A DNA stretch of 7,168 nucleotides from the NCBI GenBank assembly GCA_902506225.1, contig LR733357.1, positions 1 through 7,168 on the forward strand, given 5' to 3'. The translations under genes were made by a program, and so were the position numbers. Below the pieces are notes generated by a model, which ran no database searches, was not told the DNA's origin, and saw nothing but the letters and a program-made list of their open reading frames with translations. Below are positions 1 through 5,271 of the stretch, piece by piece. Numbering within the stretch: position 1 is the first letter of the stretch; every line of letters begins with the position of its first letter. The DNA comes from Faucicola sp902506225. GTDB taxonomy: Bacteria > Pseudomonadota > Gammaproteobacteria > Pseudomonadales > Moraxellaceae.

Positions 1-122
1 AGCCCAAAAAAATATCCCTGTGAGTGAGCAGACAACCCAACCGCCCAATGCCCTGCAAACGCTTGAGCAATCCGCCATGAGCAAGTATGAGCAATGGAAA
101 GCCGAGAAAGCCCTTGCAGAGA
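1..122. repeat. Terminal direct repeat, identical to 7047-7168; circular closure
   Basis: Bases 1-122 are identical to 7047-7168, at the exact ends of the window. Joining them gives a circle of 7046 bp and puts the relaxase reading frame that runs off the right end in register with the frame that enters at the left end. This is the usual signature of a circular molecule read or assembled past its start. A true tandem duplication inside mobA is possible but would not be expected to stop exactly at both window ends. Confidence 0.93.
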
Positions 123-220
123 AACAGGCACAGCGAGAAGCCGAACGGCAACGCCAGTTAGAACGAAGCCAATCAAAACTCACACCCAAATACGATAACG
201 ACATAGGATTTAGCCCATGA
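1..220 (+). CDS. mobA: MobA/MobL relaxase, 3' part (continuation of the gene at 6046-7168)
   Basis: This is the C-terminal tail of the relaxase, roughly residues 334-406 once the circle is closed. Position 1 is the third base of a codon. The frame matches the frame leaving the right end (20 + 7046 and 6046 are congruent modulo 3). The segment is rich in Gln, Glu, Lys and Arg (for example EKQAQREAERQRQLERSQSK) and is likely a helical tail outside the catalytic domain. A GTG at position 20 could open a 66-residue frame, but it is internal to mobA and not an independent gene. The TGA at 218-220 overlaps the next ATG (ATGA), which implies translational coupling to the downstream membrane protein gene. 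Confidence 0.93.
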   Translation, partial: AQKNIPVSEQTTQPPNALQTLEQSAMSKYEQWKAEKALAEKQAQREAERQRQLERSQSKLTPKYDNDIGFSP

Positions 221-900
221 GCATGAATAATGATGAACGCCTGTTTATGATGATGGCAACCATTGAGCAGTTGGTAGAACAGACTAAGCAACAGCAAGCG
301 GTTATTACCGCCCAATCTGAACAGATTAGCCAATTGGCAAACACGGTTGAAAAACAACTTGAGACCATCAAGGACTTAAAAAACGAGAATTTAAAGTCTG
401 CCAAAGAGCTAGAGACGGCGGTATTGCGTGGGGTTACTAACACAGTTCAGCAAAGCCTAGGCTTGCCCTTAGAACAACAGGTAAGACGTGGGGTCGATAG
501 GGGTATTCATGCAGGGATTAGCGATTTACAGAACGATGCCAGCCGTGTGACCTTTGATTATATCAAGCTACTCAAAGATTCGTCAGCGGTGGTAAATAAC
601 GCCACAAGTAAGATACAGGAAACGCTAGGGCTAAAAACCATGTGTATCATTGGTGGTAGTCTGATTTTATCATTCTTGTTGATAATGGCGTTTACCCTTT
701 GGTTCGCTCCATCATTTGAAGAAGTCAAACAACGTAGAGCGGAACTTGCTTTGATAGAACGTGAGACAGGGGCGGATTTTAGACGCTGTGATGGGGTGGC
801 TTGTGTGAAGGTACTGATTGAGCAGTGTAATTATGGGCAAAGTTCAATAGGCGATAAGACGGCTTATTGTCGTTTGCCCAGTTCTTGGCAAAGTAAATAG
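217..900 (+). CDS. Coiled-coil, membrane-anchored mobilization accessory protein (MobB-like)
   Basis: This 227-residue protein begins inside the mobA stop codon (ATGA), with AGGA about 8 nt upstream, so it is probably made together with the relaxase. Residues about 14-66 are heptad-rich and Gln/Glu/Lys-rich, as in a coiled coil. Residues 67-140 are amphipathic. One clear hydrophobic segment spans about 142-164 (TMCIIGGSLILSFLLIMAFT). The tail of about 60 residues has four cysteines (191, 196, 204, 218), which could form disulfides or a metal site depending on which side it faces. Membrane proteins directly downstream of a MobQ relaxase often help dock the relaxosome to the coupling protein (RSF1010 MobB is the precedent), and I infer that role here. 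Homology to MobB itself is not evident, so no symbol is given. Confidence 0.75.
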   Translation: MSMNNDERLFMMMATIEQLVEQTKQQQAVITAQSEQISQLANTVEKQLETIKDLKNENLKSAKELETAVLRGVTNTVQQSLGLPLEQQVRRGVDRGIHAGISDLQNDASRVTFDYIKLLKDSSAVVNNATSKIQETLGLKTMCIIGGSLILSFLLIMAFTLWFAPSFEEVKQRRAELALIERETGADFRRCDGVACVKVLIEQCNYGQSSIGDKTAYCRLPSSWQSK

Positions 901-1046
901 AAAAGTTTTAATAAATTTACGGTCTTTTCAACTTCAATACTTTACACCATTAATAAATGAGGGCTACAAGTGAAATTATTTAATTTTCTTATAGCTCCTG
1001 ACAATCAAAGGATAAAGAGATAGATATTCAACACAACCCAAATCAA
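901..1046. other. AT-rich convergent intergenic gap, possible weak terminator
   Basis: This gap separates the rightward mob genes from the leftward glycosidase-like gene. GAAAAG at 900-905 can pair with CTTTTC at 924-929 across an 18-nt loop, a poor hairpin that might serve as a weak bidirectional terminator. TTAATAAAT occurs twice (908-916 and 950-958). No convincing gene or RNA is visible. Confidence 0.35.
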
Positions 1047-2573
1047 TCATTTATAAGAAAGTAAAGGATAGGCAACACTTCTAGCTGTGCCATAATAAAA
1101 TTTACTTGCACCAACCAGAGGGTTTAAATGTAAATTATCCCAAAAAATTGCTGCACTTGGACCACCATCTAGGCGAATCGCATTATTCATCGTCAGACTT
1201 TGGAAAATAGGGCATAAGTCTTTATCATTAACTTCTGAACCTGAAGTTGATGACATCATAGCCGTTACATAATTATTATTACTACCAATTGCTGACCAAC
1301 GGTCAGTGTTACCTTGTCCTGAGCAAGCTCCATTTTTAACAATTGAAGTGGATGAACCAACAGCAGTCTGTAAATTGGCAGGGAAATTATATGGTCCCTG
1401 AGTTAATTGCCAGTTAGTAGTATTATTATTAAAAAAATGAAAATTGTAATAATTTTTCCCAGGAGCTGCAGTTGAAAGAACTCTACCCCCGCTTACAACA
1501 TTGCCAATTAAAGTGCCTTGTTGCCCTCTACTTGAACCGCTATCACCATCCCATACAAAGCCATTAATACCTGACTTCACTCTAGGAACACCAATATAAT
1601 CGGTGATTGGTAATAATTTTACTTGATTATTAGGGGAGTTAGCAGAGTATTTTTCAGCAGCTACTATTACTTTTGTTCGAGTATTATCAACTAATACTAT
1701 ATGCATATATGGTGGAATATTCTCACATTGGGATATACGCAATAATCCATTTGCAGTACCTCTTAGTTGCTGTATCCAAGCATTGATATTACTACTAATA
1801 ATTTGCTGACACGATTGAGCTGTAGCCGCACGAGTAGCAATTTTGATGGAAGATTCTCTAAAAGTGCTCGTGGTATTGGAAATAATTTGTGAACTGTATC
1901 CAGGACTAGCAAATGTACTTCGAGATCCAACAGTCTCCTGGGGTAGAGTAAGAGTTAAGTTCTTATTTAATTTTAAATAGGGATATATATCAATTAAAGG
2001 AATTTTTTCACCAACATTATTTTCGCTTACTACAAATATTTGTGGTTTATTTAAGGCATTCGCAGGAATATTTAAATTTATACCAGACTTCAATTTAATA
2101 TTTAAATCTTTTTCAGGAACATAAAATACATTTTGAAATTCACTACGAAATGGACTTACAGCAATACTAGATGGTTGCAAATTTGAACTTAGAGTTTTCA
2201 AATTTACAAGAGCTTGATAATTGAGAAGGGGGTCTATTTTTAAAGGAATATCTAAACTTATTCGCCCATTAACATTACTTGGAAAATGTGAATTAGTTGG
2301 TATAAATTCTAAGGATTTTAATTGATTATTAGATGCTAAAGGAATATCGCCAATATAGTTAGCGTCTCCATTTTGTTTTATGCCTAAATTTATTTCTTTA
2401 TTCAAACTCGTAGTGATGCAACTGTTATTAACATAACAAGCTTTAATAGAGCCTATATTATAAATTTTACTTGTATCTGATAATAAATTGATTCGCATAA
2501 ATTTATTATCAGCATATGCGTTACTAGTTAAAGCACTTATAGCCATAAGTAAGAATAGTGATTTATATTGCAT
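1047..2573 (-). CDS. Secreted phosphodiester glycosidase (NAGPA)-family protein
   Basis: This protein of 508 residues is likely exported by Sec. MQYKSLFLLMAISALTSNAYA is a classic signal peptide with cleavage near residue 21. The C-terminal ~220 residues carry the pattern of the NAGPA family, which hydrolyses sugar-1-phosphodiester bonds such as GlcNAc-1-P-mannose: SGINGFVWDG (334-343), QTAVGSS (402-408), NAIRLDGGPSAAI (464-476, family motif NLDGGGSS) and ARSVAYPLLSY (497-507). LDGG at 468-471 would contain the catalytic-region Asp. The N-terminal half is beta-rich; residues 162-211 (LNIPANAL) recall ZU5-like modules. ATG 2573 is chosen because it gives a compact signal peptide after an AAAGAAG site. 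An ATG at 2615 overlaps the upstream stop (TGATG) and would add 14 residues. The gene is visibly more AT-rich than the mob genes, consistent with acquired cargo. The substrate is unknown; surface polysaccharides with phosphodiester links are a guess. Confidence 0.7.
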   Translation of the reverse strand: MQYKSLFLLMAISALTSNAYADNKFMRINLLSDTSKIYNIGSIKACYVNNSCITTSLNKEINLGIKQNGDANYIGDIPLASNNQLKSLEFIPTNSHFPSNVNGRISLDIPLKIDPLLNYQALVNLKTLSSNLQPSSIAVSPFRSEFQNVFYVPEKDLNIKLKSGINLNIPANALNKPQIFVVSENNVGEKIPLIDIYPYLKLNKNLTLTLPQETVGSRSTFASPGYSSQIISNTTSTFRESSIKIATRAATAQSCQQIISSNINAWIQQLRGTANGLLRISQCENIPPYMHIVLVDNTRTKVIVAAEKYSANSPNNQVKLLPITDYIGVPRVKSGINGFVWDGDSGSSRGQQGTLIGNVVSGGRVLSTAAPGKNYYNFHFFNNNTTNWQLTQGPYNFPANLQTAVGSSTSIVKNGACSGQGNTDRWSAIGSNNNYVTAMMSSTSGSEVNDKDLCPIFQSLTMNNAIRLDGGPSAAIFWDNLHLNPLVGASKFYYGTARSVAYPLLSYK

Positions 2574-2614
2574 AGCAAACTTCTTTTTGTATTTTAACGT
2601 AATTAATTCTAACA

Positions 2615-2824
2615 TCAAATTAGCAATCGTTTGACGTTGTAATGTTTGTCTAGTTCTTTGATAGCTTCAGCAATCGTTGCAAGGTTGCCATTGGCGTAAT
2701 CGTTGAATATGTGTTGCGTGTTTGGATTGGTTTTCAAGCCATCGACCGCAAAAATTGCATTGGCAAGTCGCTGATTTTTCTTTCGTCTTTCAAGTTCTTG
2801 CTCAAAATCTAGGGGCTTGTTCAT
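2615..2824 (-). CDS. VbhA-like antitoxin (Fic-inhibitor family), orphan
   Basis: This 69-residue protein overlaps the 3' end of rep by 23 bp, so it is probably co-translated with Rep. Its pattern (ERRKKNQRLANAIFAVDGL, then a Pro, then a helix ending DYANGNLATIAEAIKELDKHY) resembles VbhA-type antitoxins, small helical proteins that block Fic AMP-transferases. In VbhA the inhibitory helix has S-x-x-x-E-G. Here the aligned stretch is I24-x-x-x-D28-G29, so the Ser is lost and Glu is replaced by Asp. No Fic protein (HPFx[D/E]GNGR) is seen in the window. Many small plasmids carry such an orphan next to rep; it may counter a Fic toxin elsewhere or have a replication-linked role. No good ribosome binding site precedes it, which supports coupling. 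Confidence 0.65.
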   Translation of the reverse strand: MNKPLDFEQELERRKKNQRLANAIFAVDGLKTNPNTQHIFNDYANGNLATIAEAIKELDKHYNVKRLLI

Positions 2825-3773
2825 CGTCTAAATACTCTTGCATGGGGCGTTTTGTGAAATTATCGGGGTCTTTCTTTAGCCATTCCACCATGTGAGCCAC
2901 CCACGCTGATGACGACTGATTAGCAGGGCTTTGAGCTGATACTAAGCCGTTATAGTCGCCAATGAATTTCTTGCTATGCACAACCCTAGCTAGTTGTTTG
3001 TCAGTTAGTTTAGTGAACATATCTGCCGTGTTTGGGTCACGGATTGCAATATCTTTATTTTTTTTATCAATTTCTTTTCTCTTGAATCTTAGTTCAAGAT
3101 GAGTAAATTTTTTCCCTGTCTTGATTAACTTGTAATCTACTTTATAGGGGGATTTTTTATTGATTTCATTGATAGCAGTCTCTAAAACCCATTTTCTAAA
3201 ATCTTTTGTTGCTTGATATTTATCACCTAAATCTAAACGTTCCCGCAAAGCGTTAATAGAGATTTTTATAAATCCAGTAGATTGAAATTGCATAATAAAT
3301 TCATAAAATCGGTAACTATAATGACTACTAAATCCTGCAATATCACTAAGCATATATTTAGTAAAATTGCTTGTTAAACTATTCAAGAATGGCAAAACGC
3401 TTTTACTAAATCTTACGCCCACGGATACCTGTAAATCCATAAATGGTATATCTGATGTTTCCTGTAGAAGTTTTCCATCAAACTTGTACAAATCCTGTAC
3501 CCAACGAGTTTTAAGAGTTCCAGTTGGTAGCCTGAGAGTAACAGTCCTTAGAAAGAGCCGTTCTCCTGCTTCATATAGCTCTCTGTAGGCGGTTGTTTTA
3601 TTTACCCCTAATGCTTCCATATCCTTTGCTGACACATAGTAAACTTCATTGTCTGTAATAGGCTTATCTCCCATTTGAGCGATAGCCGATAAAATTAGAC
3701 GTTGCTCATTAGCACTTAAGTGATAACTTGCTTCCACTAAAGCATTTGCTTTCACAATTAGTTCTTTGCTCAT
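2802..3773 (-). CDS. Rep_3-family plasmid replication initiator (RepB/RepM-like)
   Basis: This 323-residue protein would bind the adjacent iterons, open the origin and recruit the host replisome. The N-terminus (ELIVKANALVEASYHLS, then ANEQRLILSAIAQ) is the hallmark opening of Rep_3/RepM initiators of Moraxellaceae-type plasmids. The first winged-helix domain covers about residues 5-130. The second covers about 135-235, with HYSYRFYEFI, then INALRERLDL and the typical segment ending in a basic strand (GKKFTHLELRFKRK). The tail of about 90 residues is charged. The gene reads leftward away from the iterons. ATG 3773 lies about 30 bp downstream of an extended -10 with an inverted repeat around it, suggesting autorepression by Rep dimers. 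Its stop overlaps the VbhA-like gene. Confidence 0.93.
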   Translation of the reverse strand: MSKELIVKANALVEASYHLSANEQRLILSAIAQMGDKPITDNEVYYVSAKDMEALGVNKTTAYRELYEAGERLFLRTVTLRLPTGTLKTRWVQDLYKFDGKLLQETSDIPFMDLQVSVGVRFSKSVLPFLNSLTSNFTKYMLSDIAGFSSHYSYRFYEFIMQFQSTGFIKISINALRERLDLGDKYQATKDFRKWVLETAINEINKKSPYKVDYKLIKTGKKFTHLELRFKRKEIDKKNKDIAIRDPNTADMFTKLTDKQLARVVHSKKFIGDYNGLVSAQSPANQSSSAWVAHMVEWLKKDPDNFTKRPMQEYLDDEQAPRF

Positions 3774-3794
3774 TTTTCACACCGCTAGCCGAAA

Positions 3795-3818
3795 TAGGAG
3801 AATTATACCAAACTCCTA
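3795..3818 (-). promoter_or_regulatory. rep promoter (extended -10) inside an inverted-repeat operator
   Basis: On the minus strand TGGTATAAT gives an extended -10 with TATAAT at 3802-3807. Perfect 6-bp arms (TAGGAG at 3795-3800 and CTCCTA at 3813-3818) flank it. No strong -35 is evident; a T-rich stretch sits at the expected distance. An inverted repeat across the -10 is what a dimeric Rep autorepressor would bind, as in other iteron plasmids. This role is inferred. Confidence 0.6.
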
Positions 3819-3837
3819 AAAGGAAAAAATAATTTAT

Positions 3838-3933
3838 CTCCCATTTATTCGTCAATCCCTCCCATTTATGTTCGTCAATCCCTCCCATTTATTCGTCAAT
3901 CCCTCCCATTTATTCGTCAATCCCTCCCATTTA
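3838..3933. repeat. Replication origin iterons (four 21-bp direct repeats plus a partial)
   Basis: Four identical 21-bp units, each beginning TTCGTCAATC and ending CTCCCATTTA, lie at 3848-3868, 3871-3891, 3892-3912 and 3913-3933. A partial copy with only the last 10 bases is at 3838-3847. Units 2 to 4 are head to tail. Between units 1 and 2 an extra TG changes the spacing to 23 bp. Direct repeats of two helical turns next to a Rep_3 gene are the standard Rep-binding iterons of an origin. Confidence 0.93.
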
Positions 3934-4060
3934 GTTTTCTGTATCCCATACTACAAGCGGTCTGCGAGGGGGTCTAAAAATCTTTAAAAACCTTTAAAAA
4001 TAAAGATAAAAAAGAAAAGTCTTTATTTTTTAATTTTTTTAGAAAAACAAAGGAAAAAAA
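3934..4060. other. Probable AT-rich unwinding region of the replication origin
   Basis: Beside the iterons lies a GC-rich patch (about 3951-3971) and then a long AT-rich stretch with a 10-bp period: CTAAAAA (3974-3980), CTTTAAAAA (3982-3990), CTTTAAAAA (3992-4000). Next comes ATAAAGA (4000-4006) with an inverted partner TCTTTAT (4020-4026). Such repeats beside iterons commonly form the duplex-unwinding element. I saw no convincing DnaA box. No gene is visible between 3774 and 4177; that gap holds the rep promoter, iterons, this region and the toxin cassette promoter region. Confidence 0.55.
3953..3961 (+). other. DNA uptake signal word of the Actinobacillus pleuropneumoniae type
   Basis: ACAAGCGGT followed by C matches the core uptake word of the Apl clade of Pasteurellaceae. 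Only one perfect copy was noticed; CAAGCGGT at 5046-5053 is a shorter match. One 9-mer in 7 kb can arise by chance, so this is only a weak host hint. Confidence 0.3.
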
Positions 4061-4069
4061 TCAAACGAC

Positions 4070-4113
4070 ATATAATTTAATTAACAATTATATAAAACTA
4101 AAAACATTAGTTT
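4070..4113 (+). promoter_or_regulatory. Candidate promoter/operator region for the toxin-immunity cassette
   Basis: TATAAT at 4071-4076 is a perfect -10 word lying inside a perfect inverted repeat (ATATAATT at 4070-4077, AATTATAT at 4086-4093). Immediately downstream is a second perfect inverted repeat (AAACTAA at 4095-4101, TTAGTTT at 4107-4113). No good -35 is seen for this -10. The leader to the first ATG would be about 95 nt. The AT-rich background makes chance palindromes more likely. Confidence 0.4.
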
Positions 4114-4177
4114 ATGATAAATTTTTTGAAATAACTTAATCGTATATCTTCTATTTGTTTAAAAAAAAGGATAGTTT

Positions 4178-4504
4178 ATGAAAAATATTGTTTTAGGATT
4201 ATCTTTAGCTATAGGATTAGCTTCACTTTCAACAGTAAGCCATTCTGCACCAAATACTAAAGTTTTTCCCCAATGTAAAGCCTATAAAGTTAGAGTTTCT
4301 GGAGCGACTGGCAAAGAAGCAGCAAAAGACGTTCCAAGTTGGGTAATAAACGAGAACTATCGCCCTTGTAAGCAACCTAATGAAGATGGAAAAACATTTG
4401 CAGATAGAGCGATTAGAACACATTATAATGTTGATAATTACCAAAAAGGAGCAGCCACAGAATTTAATAAAATTCAAAAATTTGGTGACAGAGGTTTTGA
4501 ATAA
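4178..4504 (+). CDS. Sec-exported small protein resembling a polymorphic-toxin C-terminal tip
   Basis: This 108-residue protein starts with a clear signal peptide (MKNIVLGLSLAIGLASLSTVSHS, likely cut at SHS|AP), leaving about 85 residues. The ribosome binding site AGGA is 6 nt upstream. The mature part (SGATGKEAAKDVPSW about 41-55, RP at 62-63, GKTFADRAI about 71-79, then NY-x-KG at 87-91, TEFNKIQKFGDRGFE at 94-108) matches a pattern I recall from the extreme C-termini of Rhs and related polymorphic toxins. There it is the variable toxic tip rather than a free protein. Cys33 and Cys64 could form a disulfide after export. The next gene resembles the immunity family paired with such tips. I infer a small diffusible or periplasm-delivered toxin. 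The enzymatic activity is unknown, and the alternative is a harmless secreted paralogue. Confidence 0.65.
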   Translation: MKNIVLGLSLAIGLASLSTVSHSAPNTKVFPQCKAYKVRVSGATGKEAAKDVPSWVINENYRPCKQPNEDGKTFADRAIRTHYNVDNYQKGAATEFNKIQKFGDRGFE

Positions 4505-4537
4505 TAATTAAGATATTAAAAAATTTTGGAGATTATT

Positions 4538-4744
4538 ATGAGTAAAGTTTATTTACTAGAGCATACTGTAGATGATAAGCCTGAAAGAATGAAAATTATA
4601 GGTATATTTTCTTCTGAAAATGATGCTAAAAAGGCGATTGAACAGTTATCTAGCAAACAAGGTTTTGAAAGCACAAAAAATGGATTCAATATTGATGAGT
4701 ATGAATTAGATAAATTAAATTGGTCAGAAGGCTTTGTGCTTTAA
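4538..4744 (+). CDS. Small acidic protein, probable immunity partner of the preceding toxin-like gene
   Basis: This 68-residue cytoplasmic protein (no signal peptide) begins at ATG 4538, with GGAG 6 nt upstream. The frame could open at a TTG at 4526, but that codon overlaps the Shine-Dalgarno, so the ATG is preferred. The sequence has a strand-helix layout: KVYLLEHT, then MKIIGIFSSENDAKKAIEQL (16-35), NGFNIDEYELDKLNWSEGF (48-66). This closely follows a small family I recall near Rhs-type toxin tips (pattern Y-L-L-H, IGIYSS, A..AI, GF.IDEYELDK..W.EGF), which I believe is catalogued as DUF7336; that name is unverified. It lies 33 nt after the toxin-like gene on the same strand and is followed by a terminator, so the two form a closed bicistronic unit. 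Confidence 0.68.
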   Translation: MSKVYLLEHTVDDKPERMKIIGIFSSENDAKKAIEQLSSKQGFESTKNGFNIDEYELDKLNWSEGFVL

Positions 4745-4750
4745 ATTTTT

Positions 4751-4789
4751 AATAGAAAAGACTACTATTAGTTAGTGGTCTTTTCTATT
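4751..4789. terminator. Strong bidirectional Rho-independent terminator
   Basis: Seventeen-base arms (4751-4767 and 4773-4789) pair fully except for one T-G wobble around a 5-nt loop (TTAGT). The stem has A-rich and U-rich flanks in both directions. It lies between the rightward toxin-immunity cassette and the stop of the leftward mob operon at 4791, so it can end transcription from both sides. Confidence 0.9.
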
Positions 4790-4790
4790 T

Positions 4791-5057
4791 CTAATGCCCT
4801 TTAGCTTGCTCAAGATAGCGTTCAATCGAATTAGTATCTCTTGGCTTACTGTCTTTAGAAAATCCGTCACCAGTACCAAACTTCAACACCGTGACGGATT
4901 CTACCGATTCAGCAGGATTAGCAAACGACCTTACAGCATATCGCATATTGCTATTCTGCAAACGCTCAATCACCAACCCATTTTGACTAGGCAACATAGC
5001 AAACAAATCATCTAACACCTTGTCACGTTGTTCAGCGGTATATTCAAGCGGTTGCAT
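4791..5057 (-). CDS. Hypothetical protein, last gene of the mobC-brnT-brnA operon
   Basis: This 88-residue protein matches no family I recognise. Its ATG overlaps the 3' end of the BrnA-like gene by 14 bp. It has its own AAGG site 6 nt upstream, so it is clearly part of the mobC operon. It has an acidic N-terminal helix (EYTAEQRDKVLDDLFAML), a middle with strand character (SNMRYAVRSFANP, VESVTVLKFGTGDGF), a polar DSKPRD linker, and a C-terminal helix (NSIERYLEQAKGH). There is no signal peptide, membrane segment or cysteine. Position suggests a link to mobilization or to the toxin-antitoxin pair, for example a third regulatory component; this is inference only. Confidence 0.8.
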   Translation of the reverse strand: MQPLEYTAEQRDKVLDDLFAMLPSQNGLVIERLQNSNMRYAVRSFANPAESVESVTVLKFGTGDGFSKDSKPRDTNSIERYLEQAKGH

Positions 5058-5271
5058 ACATTGCCTTAATCACAGCGTTCAAGCGTGTTCTATCCTGTGG
5101 GGTATCATGGCTTAACACAATCTCTCGAACTTCCGTATCAAAAAATTCCATAAACCTATCATAGGCTTTTTTTCTAGCACGCATTTCTAAGATTTTAGGA
5201 TTTTGGGTGCGAGTAGCCCCACTAAAATCAAAATTCTTATAGCGTTCATATTCCAAATCAATATCTTGCAT
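5044..5271 (-). CDS. brnA: BrnA-like antitoxin
   Basis: This 75-residue protein would bind and neutralise the preceding BrnT-like toxin and probably repress transcription. The N-terminal FDFSGATR recalls the DFS-x-A-x-R segment of BrnA. The C-terminal DRTRLNAVIKAMYATA recalls the second helix of the ribbon-helix-helix fold (YQTRINALLRAYM). The strand expected before it is poorly conserved, so it is a divergent member. The frame is open further upstream to 5355, but ATG 5271 has a perfect AAGGAG 7 nt away and overlaps the toxin stop by 14 bp, which fixes the start. Order (toxin first, antitoxin second) is that of brnTA. Downstream it overlaps the 88-residue gene. Confidence 0.72.
   Translation of the reverse strand: MQDIDLEYERYKNFDFSGATRTQNPKILEMRARKKAYDRFMEFFDTEVREIVLSHDTPQDRTRLNAVIKAMYATA

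Noticed and set aside
20..220. A separate 66-residue gene starting with GTG at 20
   Set aside because: It is the in-frame tail of mobA once the circle is closed; no independent start signal is needed.
970..1023. Short GTG-started frame of 17 codons in the 901-1046 gap
   Set aside because: It is too short, has no clear ribosome binding site match and no recognisable product.
2574..2824. Insertion sequence or integron boundary around the glycosidase gene
   Set aside because: No terminal inverted repeats, target duplications or transposase remnants were found flanking it.
3367..3588. 73-residue plus-strand open frame
   Set aside because: It is antisense to rep, which has clear family motifs, and has no sign of its own expression signals.
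3838..3933. CRISPR-like array
   Set aside because: The units are head to tail with no variable spacers and sit beside a Rep_3 gene, so they are iterons.
4229..4477. 82-residue minus-strand open frame
   Set aside because: It is a shadow of the toxin-like gene, which has a signal peptide and a good ribosome binding site on the plus strand.
4794..5015. 73-residue plus-strand open frame
   Set aside because: It lies antisense to the operon-coupled 88-residue gene and directly after a strong terminator.
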